From the NCBI GenBank assembly GCA_900549715.1, contig URPK01000012.1:1-64000 (forward strand): DNA of 64,000 nucleotides, read 5' to 3'. The notes below the pieces were generated by a model. That model was given only the letters and a program-made list of their open reading frames with translations, did no database searches and was not told the DNA's origin. The position numbers and the translations under genes were made by a program. The stretch's first letter is position 1. Each line of letters opens with the position of its first letter. The DNA is from an uncultured Collinsella sp. Lineage in GTDB: Bacteria > Actinomycetota > Coriobacteriia > Coriobacteriales > Coriobacteriaceae. Shown here one piece after another: positions 54,378-62,154 of this stretch.

Positions 54378-55682
54378 ATGGCCAGAAAAACGCTTCGGAC
54401 TATTATTTGCGGCATACCTGCGGGAACGCTCGCACAAGATGAGAAAGGTCTTATCAGCTTTTCCTACGACCAAGACTATGACGGGCCAGCCCTATCGACC
54501 AACATACCCGTATCAAATCGCACATACGGCCAACAGGTCATGAATCCGTACCTGTTTGGCCTTCTACCCGACAGCGAGGACCAACGAAAAGCGATTGCCG
54601 CCGAATTCGACGTTAGGCCCAACAATCCCGTTGCGTTGCTCAGCCATATCGGACTCGACTGTCCGGGCGGCGTGCAGTTTTGTGCCGAAGAAGATGCCGA
54701 CGCCGTCCTGCATCGCGCTGGCGAATACCGCCCCATAGACGACCACGAAATTGCTCTCCGTCTCAAGTCGATCAGAGATGACCGCGATGCATCGTGGATG
54801 GGCCTAGATGAAAGTTGGTCACTTGGAGGCAACCAGGGCAAGTTCGCGCTCGCGTTCATAGACGGTCGCTGGTGCGAATGCATGGGCCCCTCGCCCACGA
54901 CGCATATTTTCAAAAATGGCGTTATCGGATTTAAACTCGAGGCTCTTAATGAGTTTGTCTGCATGAAAAGCGCCCAGCGCGCCGGTATCGCAACGGCAAA
55001 CGTCGAATATCGTATGTTTGAGGACGAACCTGCCCTCATTGTTGAGCGCTATGACCGCGTGAAAGTCGAAGACGGAACGATCAGGCGCCTACATCAAGAA
55101 GACCTCTGCCAGGCACTTGGGGTGATGCCCGCCCAAAAGTACACGACAGACGGCGGCCCGACCACCCGCGACATTCAAGAGCTCCTCGTAACTACGAGCC
55201 ACCATCGACTTAACCTGTATCTGTTTACGCAGATACTGTTCTTCAACGCCATTATCGGCGCACCGGATGCGCATGCGAAAAACTATTCCCTGCTCCTTGG
55301 AAACGACGGCGCAGCCATGATGGCTCGAATGTACGATGTCGCATCGGGGCTGGCATACGAGCGCATGCGCCGCCGGGCACGCCTTGCCATGAGCGTTGGC
55401 GGCGAAAATCGTGTGGGGCGCATCGGACCAGGCGCTATCCGCCGATACCACGGTATGGGCGATCCCGCGCTGGAGGCGACGCTCACCGATGCCGGGCTAT
55501 CCGAGAAGTTTTGCTTTGCGACCATGATGGACCTCGCCTACGAGGTGCCCATTTGCATGGAAGAGGTCATGGACGAATACGCCGACCTGCCCGGCATGGC
55601 GGACCTGCGCGAGCATATGCTCGGCCCCGTCCGCGAAAACTGCCAGCACACCCTCGACCTCATCAAGGCGGATATGGGCTAG
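54378..55682 (+). CDS. hipA: HipA-type serine/threonine kinase toxin
   Basis: This 434-residue protein has the HipA N-terminal subdomain 1 (NPYLFGLLPDSEDQRKAIAA), the ATP-loop SLGGNQGKFALAF with its lysine, the catalytic AIIGAPDAHAKNYSLLL and the metal-binding MYDVASGL. HipA kinases phosphorylate aminoacyl-tRNA synthetases and cause dormancy. With hipB upstream it forms a complete type II toxin-antitoxin module. All catalytic residues appear intact. Confidence 0.92.
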   Translation: MARKTLRTIICGIPAGTLAQDEKGLISFSYDQDYDGPALSTNIPVSNRTYGQQVMNPYLFGLLPDSEDQRKAIAAEFDVRPNNPVALLSHIGLDCPGGVQFCAEEDADAVLHRAGEYRPIDDHEIALRLKSIRDDRDASWMGLDESWSLGGNQGKFALAFIDGRWCECMGPSPTTHIFKNGVIGFKLEALNEFVCMKSAQRAGIATANVEYRMFEDEPALIVERYDRVKVEDGTIRRLHQEDLCQALGVMPAQKYTTDGGPTTRDIQELLVTTSHHRLNLYLFTQILFFNAIIGAPDAHAKNYSLLLGNDGAAMMARMYDVASGLAYERMRRRARLAMSVGGENRVGRIGPGAIRRYHGMGDPALEATLTDAGLSEKFCFATMMDLAYEVPICMEEVMDEYADLPGMADLREHMLGPVRENCQHTLDLIKADMG

Positions 55683-55713
55683 ACGCCAATCAATTTCCCA
55701 TTTCTTAAAAGAA

Positions 55714-55754
55714 GAGAGGGAGCGCCCGTCGCAAAAGCTCGGGTGCCCCCTCTC
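55714..55754. terminator. Bidirectional terminator between hipA and pepD
   Basis: GAGAGGG-AGC-GCCCG pairs with CGGG-TGCC-CCCTCTC around an 11-nt loop in the convergent gap. Minus-strand reading ends in TTCTTTTAAG after pepD. Confidence 0.65.
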
Positions 55755-55809
55755 ATAATGTCATTTGCAATCCACTAGCACGTGGCTCGGACTGCTGCTA
55801 GCGCAACCT

Positions 55810-57267
55810 TTACGCAGCGAGGCGCTTGAGGACATCGATGAGCAGCTCGTAGAAGCGCTCGGCAGAAGCGAGCTCCATGCTCTCGTCCGGGGTGTGGACA
55901 TCGGAGAGCGTCGGGCCCACGGCGATGGCGTCCAGGCCGTGCAGGGCCTCGGCAAACAGGCCGCACTCAAGGCCGGCGTGAATGGACTCGATGCGCAGCT
56001 CGGAGCCAAATAGCTCGCGATAGCTCTCGACAAAGACGTCGCGGACCGGCGAATGCTCGGCATAGCTCCAGCCGGGATACTCGAACTCAAACTTGGCGTC
56101 GAAGCCCAGGACATCGGCAAGCGTCTGCAGGCGGTCCTTGAACTCGTTCTGCAGCGAGGTGATCGAGGAGCGCGGGGACAGCATAATCTTGACCTGATCA
56201 TCGGAAGTGGCGACCACGCCGATGTTGGAGGAAACCTCGACTGAGCCGTCGGTGGCGACGTTGCGGCGAATCACACCATTGGGGGCAAGACGCAGAGCGC
56301 GGATGAGGGCAAGCGCGGACTTCTCGTCCATGGCCTCGACCTCGGCGTTGTCGGCGATCTCGACAGTGCAGGTAAAGCCGGGGTCGAAGACCTCGAGCTC
56401 GGCGGTAACGTCGGCGATGATGCCACGGGCGATCTCGGCCGCGGCCTCGGCGGCAGCGTGGTCGGCGTAGACCAGAACAGCCTTGCACTCACGATTGATG
56501 GCGTTGTCCTTGGTGCCGCCGTTGAAGCTGACGATGGCGGGCTCACCGGCAACCATCAGGCGGTCGATGATGCGGGCCATGATAAGGTTGCCGTTGCCGC
56601 GCTCCAGGTTGATATCGCTGCCGGAGTGACCGCCCAGCAGGCCGGAGATGTCGAGCGTGAGGGCGCTACCGGTCTTGTGCTCGCGCGCGATCGGGCAGGT
56701 GTAGGTAACGACGACGCCGCCGGCGCAGCTGACGGTGGCAACGCCCTCTTCCTCGGAGTCAAGGTTAATCATGGTGCGGGCGCTAATCTGGGACTTGTCG
56801 AGTGTCTCGGCGCCGACCAGGCCAGTCTCCTCGTCGGTGGTGAATACGCACTCGAGGGCCGGATGGACAATCGAATCATCGTTGAGCACGGTAAGCATAA
56901 GCGCGACGGCGATACCGTTGTCGGCGCCCAGGGTGGTGCCGTTAGCGGTGAGGACGCCGTCCTTGACGACCAGGTCGATACCGTCGGTCGTAAAGTCGTG
57001 CTCAACTGAGCCCAACTTGTCGCACACCATATCGATGTGGCCCTGCAGCATCACGGTCGGGGCATTCTCGGCACCGGCAGATGCGGGCTTGCGAATGATG
57101 ACGTTGTAGACCTCGTCCTGATACACGTCGAGGCCGCGCTCCTTGGCAAACGCAACCAGGAAATCGCTGATGCCCTTCTCGTTGCCAGACCCACGGGGGA
57201 TCGCGCTGACCTCCTCAAAGAAATGGAACAGCTGAGCGGGCTCGTAGCCGGTAATCTTGTAGTCCAT
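55810..57267 (-). CDS. pepD: Aminoacyl-histidine dipeptidase (PepD, M20)
   Basis: This 485-residue metallopeptidase has the M20 metal sites: LQGHIDMVCDK, TLGADNGIAVAL and TTDEETGLVGAETL, with a dimerisation domain inserted. It cleaves Xaa-His and other dipeptides in the cytoplasm. ATG 57267, 5 nt after AAGGAGG, gives the normal family length; the open frame runs 35 codons further without support. It is convergent with hipA. Confidence 0.93.
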   Translation of the reverse strand: MDYKITGYEPAQLFHFFEEVSAIPRGSGNEKGISDFLVAFAKERGLDVYQDEVYNVIIRKPASAGAENAPTVMLQGHIDMVCDKLGSVEHDFTTDGIDLVVKDGVLTANGTTLGADNGIAVALMLTVLNDDSIVHPALECVFTTDEETGLVGAETLDKSQISARTMINLDSEEEGVATVSCAGGVVVTYTCPIAREHKTGSALTLDISGLLGGHSGSDINLERGNGNLIMARIIDRLMVAGEPAIVSFNGGTKDNAINRECKAVLVYADHAAAEAAAEIARGIIADVTAELEVFDPGFTCTVEIADNAEVEAMDEKSALALIRALRLAPNGVIRRNVATDGSVEVSSNIGVVATSDDQVKIMLSPRSSITSLQNEFKDRLQTLADVLGFDAKFEFEYPGWSYAEHSPVRDVFVESYRELFGSELRIESIHAGLECGLFAEALHGLDAIAVGPTLSDVHTPDESMELASAERFYELLIDVLKRLAA

Positions 57268-57415
57268 GGTGCCTCCTTGGCGCAACTGGTTAGACAGTAA
57301 GATATGCGACTTGTATATTCCCAGACTTTGCGTGCATAAACCAGTCGAAAACGCCGAGCGCCCTTGCATCATCGGCTAACGGTGAGGAAACGCCACTTTA
57401 TCAAGATAAAGCAAG

Positions 57416-57937
57416 CTAGACGGGCCGTGCAGAGGGAACGTTGGACCCCCCAACCAACCTCAACGCCTGTTGAACATTAATGCATACACCATTGGTATGT
57501 TTAATAAGATTCTTGTCCTCCGTCACGACGTAATCGGCATCAATGCGATTGGCGACGCCCAGCATCAGGTCGTCCTCAAAGTCATTGTGGTGGTACTTGA
57601 ACACAAAGGAGTCGAAGACCTCGTCTGCACCGACCGGGGCGATGAGGGCTAGCTCGCGCATCTGTCGAACGCATGCCCAGGCCGTTTCGTCTGCCGCCGC
57701 AATGGCGTTATCGCTCAGTGAGCCAGTCTTTCTTCGGCACTCCTGTTTGATTGCCGCCGAGACAAGATATGAAACGTCTTTGACCGAAAGCGACGAGGCA
57801 AACAGGGCAATCCGCTCCGAGGCGTCGGCAATCTCGATCAGATGGACGACATTTGCCGTACGGTCGGACCTGCCAGAAAAATAATCCATCCATACGTTGG
57901 TATCGATTAACAGCTTGAGGACGCCTTCTGTGCTCAT
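57416..57937 (-). CDS. PIN-domain toxin of an RHH/PIN pair
   Basis: This protein of about 173 residues has a PIN ribonuclease fold: LLIDTNVWMDYFSG supplies the first aspartate, and NDFEDDLMLGVANRIDADYV followed by VTEDKNL the other acidic residues. Its ATG (57935-57937) overlaps the antitoxin stop (ATGA). It is longer than typical VapC (about 130 residues) but otherwise canonical. It probably cleaves RNA; the target is unknown. Confidence 0.85.
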   Translation of the reverse strand: MSTEGVLKLLIDTNVWMDYFSGRSDRTANVVHLIEIADASERIALFASSLSVKDVSYLVSAAIKQECRRKTGSLSDNAIAAADETAWACVRQMRELALIAPVGADEVFDSFVFKYHHNDFEDDLMLGVANRIDADYVVTEDKNLIKHTNGVCINVQQALRLVGGSNVPSARPV

Positions 57938-58293
57938 AGTTCCACCCACTCGGGATAGCGCTCCGCCATGGCCTCCTCATAGAGGTCGTCATAGTCTCCC
58001 GAGAACTCAGGGATGGGGATGCCGTATTTGAGGCACGAATCGCGAACGATATGGCTGCCTTGCGCGGCCCTTGACTCCATGCGCCGGGGCTCCACTCCGT
58101 CAGAAACCGGAGCCGCCGCGTCTCCCTTCGAGGGCATGCGTCCGTTAACGACCAGATACTCCCAAAGTGTCCGAACGGCTTGTGACGGCGTCATGCCAAT
58201 ATGAGTCAGGACGGCGTCTCCCGCCTCTTTGAGCTGGCGATCTATACGCACGTTCATCTGAACTGGCCGCGTGTCGAGTACTGACGTAGGCAT
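57934..58293 (-). CDS. RelB/DinJ-type ribbon-helix-helix antitoxin
   Basis: This 119-residue protein has an RHH DNA-binding N-terminus (QMNVRIDRQLKEAGDAVLTH, then IGMTPSQAVRTLWEYLV) of the RelB/DinJ group, and an acidic C-terminal region that presumably wraps the PIN toxin. AAAGGAG lies 5 nt before ATG 58293. A perfect 10-bp inverted repeat upstream is the likely operator. A RelB-type antitoxin with a PIN partner is a mixed pairing. Confidence 0.85.
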   Translation of the reverse strand: MPTSVLDTRPVQMNVRIDRQLKEAGDAVLTHIGMTPSQAVRTLWEYLVVNGRMPSKGDAAAPVSDGVEPRRMESRAAQGSHIVRDSCLKYGIPIPEFSGDYDDLYEEAMAERYPEWVEL

Positions 58294-58304
58294 ATCAGCT
58301 CCTT

Positions 58305-58335
58305 TGCTATACTATATCTCGATTTTAGTATAGCA
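58305..58335. promoter_or_regulatory. Operator of the RHH/PIN module
   Basis: TGCTATACTA (58305-58314) and TAGTATAGCA (58326-58335) form a perfect inverted repeat with an 11-bp gap, 12 bp before the antitoxin start. TATACT-like sequence within the arms could serve as the -10 box, so binding would block transcription. Confidence 0.75.
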
Positions 58336-58363
58336 CGGCAGACTGAAGCGCATTTCAATAGAA

Positions 58364-58394
58364 ATGAGGGCGCTTCCTTATCGGAAACGCCCCC
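58364..58394 (-). terminator. clpC terminator
   Basis: GGGGGCGTTTCC pairs with GGAAGCGCCCTC (two weak positions) around a 5-nt loop, followed by ATTTCTATT on the minus strand. Confidence 0.7.
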
Positions 58395-58417
58395 GTTATA
58401 CAAGGTATGTTCAATCC

Positions 58418-61060
58418 CTACAGCGCACCAGAGCCGGCTTGCATCATGCCACCGGGGCCCGAGCTCACGCCACTGCTCACAGGCGCGGCGTTTCCGGTGT
58501 GCGGCGCCGCCGGAGCGGTATCGCCACCGAGCGTGCCCGCCGGACGCGGTGCCGGGATCTCGCCCGTGCCGTGGCTAAAGACAAACTTGCCATCGGCCAC
58601 GTCGCACAGGACGGTATCGCCCTCGCCCCACTCGCCGGCCAGAAGCTCCTCGGACAGCGGGTCCTCGATGAGCTTTTGAATAGCACGACGCAGCGGACGT
58701 GCGCCATTGGTAAGATCGGTACCCTCGGCCACAATCTTGTCGTAGGCCGCATCGGTGAGCTTGATGTTCATGCCGTTTGCGATCAGGCGCTGGCGCAGAT
58801 CGTCCACCAGCAGGTGCGCGATCTTAGTCAGGTTCTCGCCCGAGAGCTTCTGGAACACCACGATATCGTCGATACGGTTGAGCAGCTCGGGGCGGAACAG
58901 GCGCTTGAGCTCGCCCATCGCGCGGCCACGGATCTCACTCGACGTGAGACCCTGCTCGCCGGTGGTGCCAAAGCCCACGCTCGCATCCTGCGCGATCTCG
59001 CGGGCGCCCACGTTGGACGTCATGATGATCACGGTGTTGCGGAAGTCGACCGTCTTGCCCTGGCTATCGGTCAGGCGGCCCTCCTCCAGCACCTGCAACA
59101 AAATGTTGAAGATGTCGGGGTGCGCCTTCTCGATCTCGTCGAACAGCACGACCGAATACGGGTGACGACGAACGGCCTTGGTAAGCTGACCGCCCTCGTC
59201 GTGACCCACGTAACCCGGAGGGCTACCGATGAGCTTGGAGACCTCGAACTCGCTGCCGAACTCCGACATGTCGAAGCTGATGAGCGCGTCCTTGCTGCCA
59301 AAGAGGTACTCGGCGAGCGTCTTGGCGAGCTCGGTCTTGCCTGTGCCGGTGGGACCCAGGAAGATAAAGCTGCCGCCGGGGCGACGCGGGTCCTTGAGCG
59401 GCGAACGGCTGCGGCGCACGGCCTTGGCGACGGCCTCGACTGCCTCATCCTGACCGATGATGCGCGTCTTGAGCACGCTTTCGGTCTGCAGCAGGCGCCG
59501 GCTCTCGCTCTCGGTGAGCGAGGAAACCGGCACGCCCGAAGTCACGGACACAATGTCGGCGATCTGACTCACGTCGATGGTGAGCGGGCTGGCGTCGAGC
59601 TCGGCCGTCCAGGCGGCCTTGGCCTCGGCGAGCTCAATCTCGGCAGCCTTCTGCTGCTCGGTGATCTCGGCGGCCTTGTTCATGTCATCGCTCTCCGTGG
59701 CCTCCTGTGCGGCAGCCTTGAGCTCTTCCACGCGATGCTCCGCCTCGCGCACCGGCTCGGGCGCGCGATTCGCGGCGATGCGAGCGCGGGCACCGGCCTC
59801 GTCGATGAGGTCGATGGCCTTATCGGGCAGGAAGCGATCCTGGATGTAGCGGTTGGAAAGGTTCGCGGCGGCCTCGATAGCACCCTGCGTATAGCGCACA
59901 TGGTGGTGCTCCTCGTAGCGCGGCTTGAGCGCGGTCAGGATCTTGACCGTGTCCTCGACGCTCGGCTCCTCGACATCGATGGTCTGGAAGCGACGCTCGA
60001 AGGCCGGGTCCTTGGTGAGGTACTTGCGGAATTCCTCGGCCGTGGTGGCGCCGATAATCTGGAAGGCACCGCGCGCGAGTACGGGCTTGAGCATGGAGCT
60101 CGCATCGATGGAGCCCTCGGCAGAACCGGCACCGATGATGGTATGCATCTCGTCGATAAACAGGATGACGTCGTCCGCTTCGGTGGCCTCCTGGATCACG
60201 TTCTTGAGGCGCTCCTCAAACTCGCCGCGATACTTGGCACCCGCCACGAGACCCGGCAGGTCGAGCGTCCAGATATTCTGGTTCATGAGGTTCTCGGGCA
60301 CGTTGCCGGCAGCAATCTGCTGCGCCAGGCCCTCGACGATGGCCGTCTTGCCCACGCCGGGATCGCCCAGGATAAGCGGATTGTTCTTGGTGCGGCGCGA
60401 AAGAATTTCCATCATACGCTGGACTTCCTTTTCGCGACCAATCACAGGGTCGAGCTCGCCGTCGCGCGCCTTCTGCGTGAGGTTGGTCGCGAACTGCTTT
60501 AGCGTGTCGGTGCCACTCCCCTTTTGCTGAGAGGCATCCGAGCCGCTAAAGAACGGCAGGCCCGCACCGGGACGACCAGCACCGGCGCCGGCGAGCGGGC
60601 GCTTCTTGTCCTGGTCCTTGGCGGTGAGTTTCTCGATAGCCTTTTTAATGGAAGCAGACGACACGCCCAGGCGCATGAGGATGTCCATGGCCATGCCGTT
60701 ACCCTCTTCGACAATGCCGATGAGCAAGTGCTCGGTCGACACGTAGGTCTGGTTGTTCTCACGCGCCACGCGGAATGAACGCTCCATCACGCTGATGACG
60801 AGCGGCGTAAAGGCGAGCTTGGCAGCCTCGGTCTCCTCGCTGGGCTCGGGAACCGTGGTCTGGACCTCTTTGAGGGTATCCATGATGTCATCGTAGGAGA
60901 TGTCGAGCGAACGCAGTGCCTCGGCGGCAATGCCCTCGTCCTCCTTGGCAAGCGCGAGCAGCAGGTGCTCGGTGCCCACCTTATTTGAGTGCAGATCGAG
61001 CGCCTCCTGCTTGGCCATGGACATGACCTTGCGCGCGCGATCGGTAAAACGGTCTAACAT
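58418..61060 (-). CDS. clpC: ATP-dependent Clp protease ATP-binding subunit ClpC
   Basis: This 880-residue AAA+ unfoldase has two N-terminal Clp repeats (LDRFTDRARKVMSMAKQEAL, and TEHLLIGIVEEG). AAA1 carries Walker A GDPGVGKT, followed by a UVR-like coiled segment. AAA2 carries GPTGTGKTELAKTLAEY and the ClpP-docking VGF loop (ASVGFGTTG). It feeds proteins to ClpP. ATG 61060 (MLDRFTD, GAGGAAC upstream) matches the family start. It is monocistronic with terminators on both sides; no CtsR or CIRCE box is evident. Confidence 0.96.
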   Translation of the reverse strand: MLDRFTDRARKVMSMAKQEALDLHSNKVGTEHLLLALAKEDEGIAAEALRSLDISYDDIMDTLKEVQTTVPEPSEETEAAKLAFTPLVISVMERSFRVARENNQTYVSTEHLLIGIVEEGNGMAMDILMRLGVSSASIKKAIEKLTAKDQDKKRPLAGAGAGRPGAGLPFFSGSDASQQKGSGTDTLKQFATNLTQKARDGELDPVIGREKEVQRMMEILSRRTKNNPLILGDPGVGKTAIVEGLAQQIAAGNVPENLMNQNIWTLDLPGLVAGAKYRGEFEERLKNVIQEATEADDVILFIDEMHTIIGAGSAEGSIDASSMLKPVLARGAFQIIGATTAEEFRKYLTKDPAFERRFQTIDVEEPSVEDTVKILTALKPRYEEHHHVRYTQGAIEAAANLSNRYIQDRFLPDKAIDLIDEAGARARIAANRAPEPVREAEHRVEELKAAAQEATESDDMNKAAEITEQQKAAEIELAEAKAAWTAELDASPLTIDVSQIADIVSVTSGVPVSSLTESESRRLLQTESVLKTRIIGQDEAVEAVAKAVRRSRSPLKDPRRPGGSFIFLGPTGTGKTELAKTLAEYLFGSKDALISFDMSEFGSEFEVSKLIGSPPGYVGHDEGGQLTKAVRRHPYSVVLFDEIEKAHPDIFNILLQVLEEGRLTDSQGKTVDFRNTVIIMTSNVGAREIAQDASVGFGTTGEQGLTSSEIRGRAMGELKRLFRPELLNRIDDIVVFQKLSGENLTKIAHLLVDDLRQRLIANGMNIKLTDAAYDKIVAEGTDLTNGARPLRRAIQKLIEDPLSEELLAGEWGEGDTVLCDVADGKFVFSHGTGEIPAPRPAGTLGGDTAPAAPHTGNAAPVSSGVSSGPGGMMQAGSGAL

Positions 61061-61096
61061 GCTAGTTCCTCTTAGACGAGCTAGTTTTTTCAAACG

Positions 61097-61123
61097 CAAA
61101 GCGCCACTCGTGGCGGCGCTTTG
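61097..61123 (-). terminator. Terminator upstream of clpC
   Basis: CAAAGCGCC and GGCGCTTTG pair perfectly around a 9-nt loop, just upstream of clpC. On the minus strand it ends the transcript of the DUF2798 gene, though only a short T stretch follows. Confidence 0.55.
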
Positions 61124-61246
61124 GTCTCTTTACCCATATGGAGTATATGTTAACCGCTGGGGCCTTTCCCACCCGTAGCCGCGCGACAACGTCTACAAAA
61201 AAGGAATCGCTCTGGTCCGCTTGGCGGTTTGGTTTTGCGCTGCTGT

Positions 61247-61840
61247 CTAGCAGGCGGGCTCGACGTTAATACCTTCGGCAACGTCATTGGCGGCATCGGC
61301 AGCGGGAGCACCCGGCATGTGCACGAGCTCCATGTGCGGCTCGGCAAAGACCGTGCCCATGGGGAAGGCGCGGCGGAAGACAAAGCGAGCAACCGGACCA
61401 GCCACTAGCAGGTTCCAAGGCAGGGCCATGATAAAGTTGCGCGGAATGTTGACGAGCCACATCATCGGCAGCGCCTGCAAATTGGCAAGCGGGCCGCCAG
61501 GCATGTGGAACAGGCCTTCGCACGCGCCGTAGAGCGACATGATGATGACCATGGGAACGACCATGCAGGAGCTGACGGCGAGCGTCATGGCAAGCGGCGA
61601 GCTCTTGCCCGGCGTGACCAGGAATTTAAAAGCGAAACCCTTGGCAAGGGGGCTGGCAACAAACCAGTCGCAGCACATGGCAAAAATGTAGGCAACGGGG
61701 AAGCCGAGCCACGCGGCGGCAACAACCTCGCCGTTGATGGCCCCATGCTGCAGGGCAACGTTGTAGATGCTCATCCAGAGCACCATGCAAAAGCACATGA
61801 TAAAGGTGAACAGCAGGCTCTCTAGTTTGTTGATAGGCAT
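61247..61840 (-). CDS. DUF2798 membrane protein
   Basis: This 197-residue protein has about four hydrophobic helices in two similar halves (LLFTFIMCFCMVLWMSIYNV, and LAVSSCMVVPMVIIMSLYGA), the repeat pattern of DUF2798. The function is unknown for the family. ATG 61840 (MPINKLE) has AAAGGA 11 nt upstream. The long leader contains a strong terminator-like hairpin at 61888-61936, which suggests conditional read-through. Confidence 0.78.
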   Translation of the reverse strand: MPINKLESLLFTFIMCFCMVLWMSIYNVALQHGAINGEVVAAAWLGFPVAYIFAMCCDWFVASPLAKGFAFKFLVTPGKSSPLAMTLAVSSCMVVPMVIIMSLYGACEGLFHMPGGPLANLQALPMMWLVNIPRNFIMALPWNLLVAGPVARFVFRRAFPMGTVFAEPHMELVHMPGAPAADAANDVAEGINVEPAC

Positions 61841-61887
61841 AAAGGGCGAAATCCTTTCTGTGTTACGCCGCAACACCACGCAACAAA

Positions 61888-61936
61888 AATGGGCGGGCAA
61901 GATGGAGCTGTTGGGACTTCATCTCGCCCGCCCGTG
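61888..61936 (-). promoter_or_regulatory. Candidate attenuator in the DUF2798 leader
   Basis: On the minus strand GGGCGGGCGAGATG pairs with CATCTTGCCCGCCC around a loop of about 15 nt, followed by ATTTTTG. It lies about 50 nt before the start codon, inside the leader rather than at the end of the previous gene. The form is that of an intrinsic terminator used for attenuation; the signal is unknown. Confidence 0.55.
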
Positions 61937-62051
61937 GTACGTGCGTCTGCGACTACTTATGTGGTGGAACCAGCCTAGCACGAAACGCATGCGCTTCGTA
62001 AGCGTTGAGTTTATGAAGATGCAGGGCACCGATAATCCCCCCGACCCCATA

Positions 62052-62118
62052 AGTTGCGGTGGAATACGAACTGTTTTGGCCCTTTAAGCAGCAATTCAGT
62101 CCCTATTTCACCGCAACT
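62052..62118. repeat. 67-bp inverted repeat, copy 2
   Basis: The 21-bp arms (AGTTGCGGTGGAATACGAAC plus T; inverse AGTCCCTATTTCACCGCAAC plus T) pair with a few mismatches around a 25-nt loop unrelated to that of copy 1. It lies 37 bp after the ThrE-type gene stop. Confidence 0.8.
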
Positions 62119-62154
62119 CATTTGGTGCAAAGTGACCTGTCTTCCGTGCACCAA

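Larger units (their letters stand above)
61841..62154. other. Leader/intergenic region between ThrE-type gene and DUF2798 gene
   Basis: These 314 bp hold the 67-bp inverted repeat copy 2 (62052-62118), the terminator-like hairpin (61888-61936) and a small hairpin GTGTT/AACAC at about 61859-61875 just before the ribosome-binding site. No coding sequence is seen. Confidence 0.6.

Noticed and set aside
58294..61246. CIRCE or CtsR control of clpC
   Set aside because: Neither the 9-bp CIRCE inverted repeat nor the direct heptamer repeat of CtsR is seen upstream of clpC.
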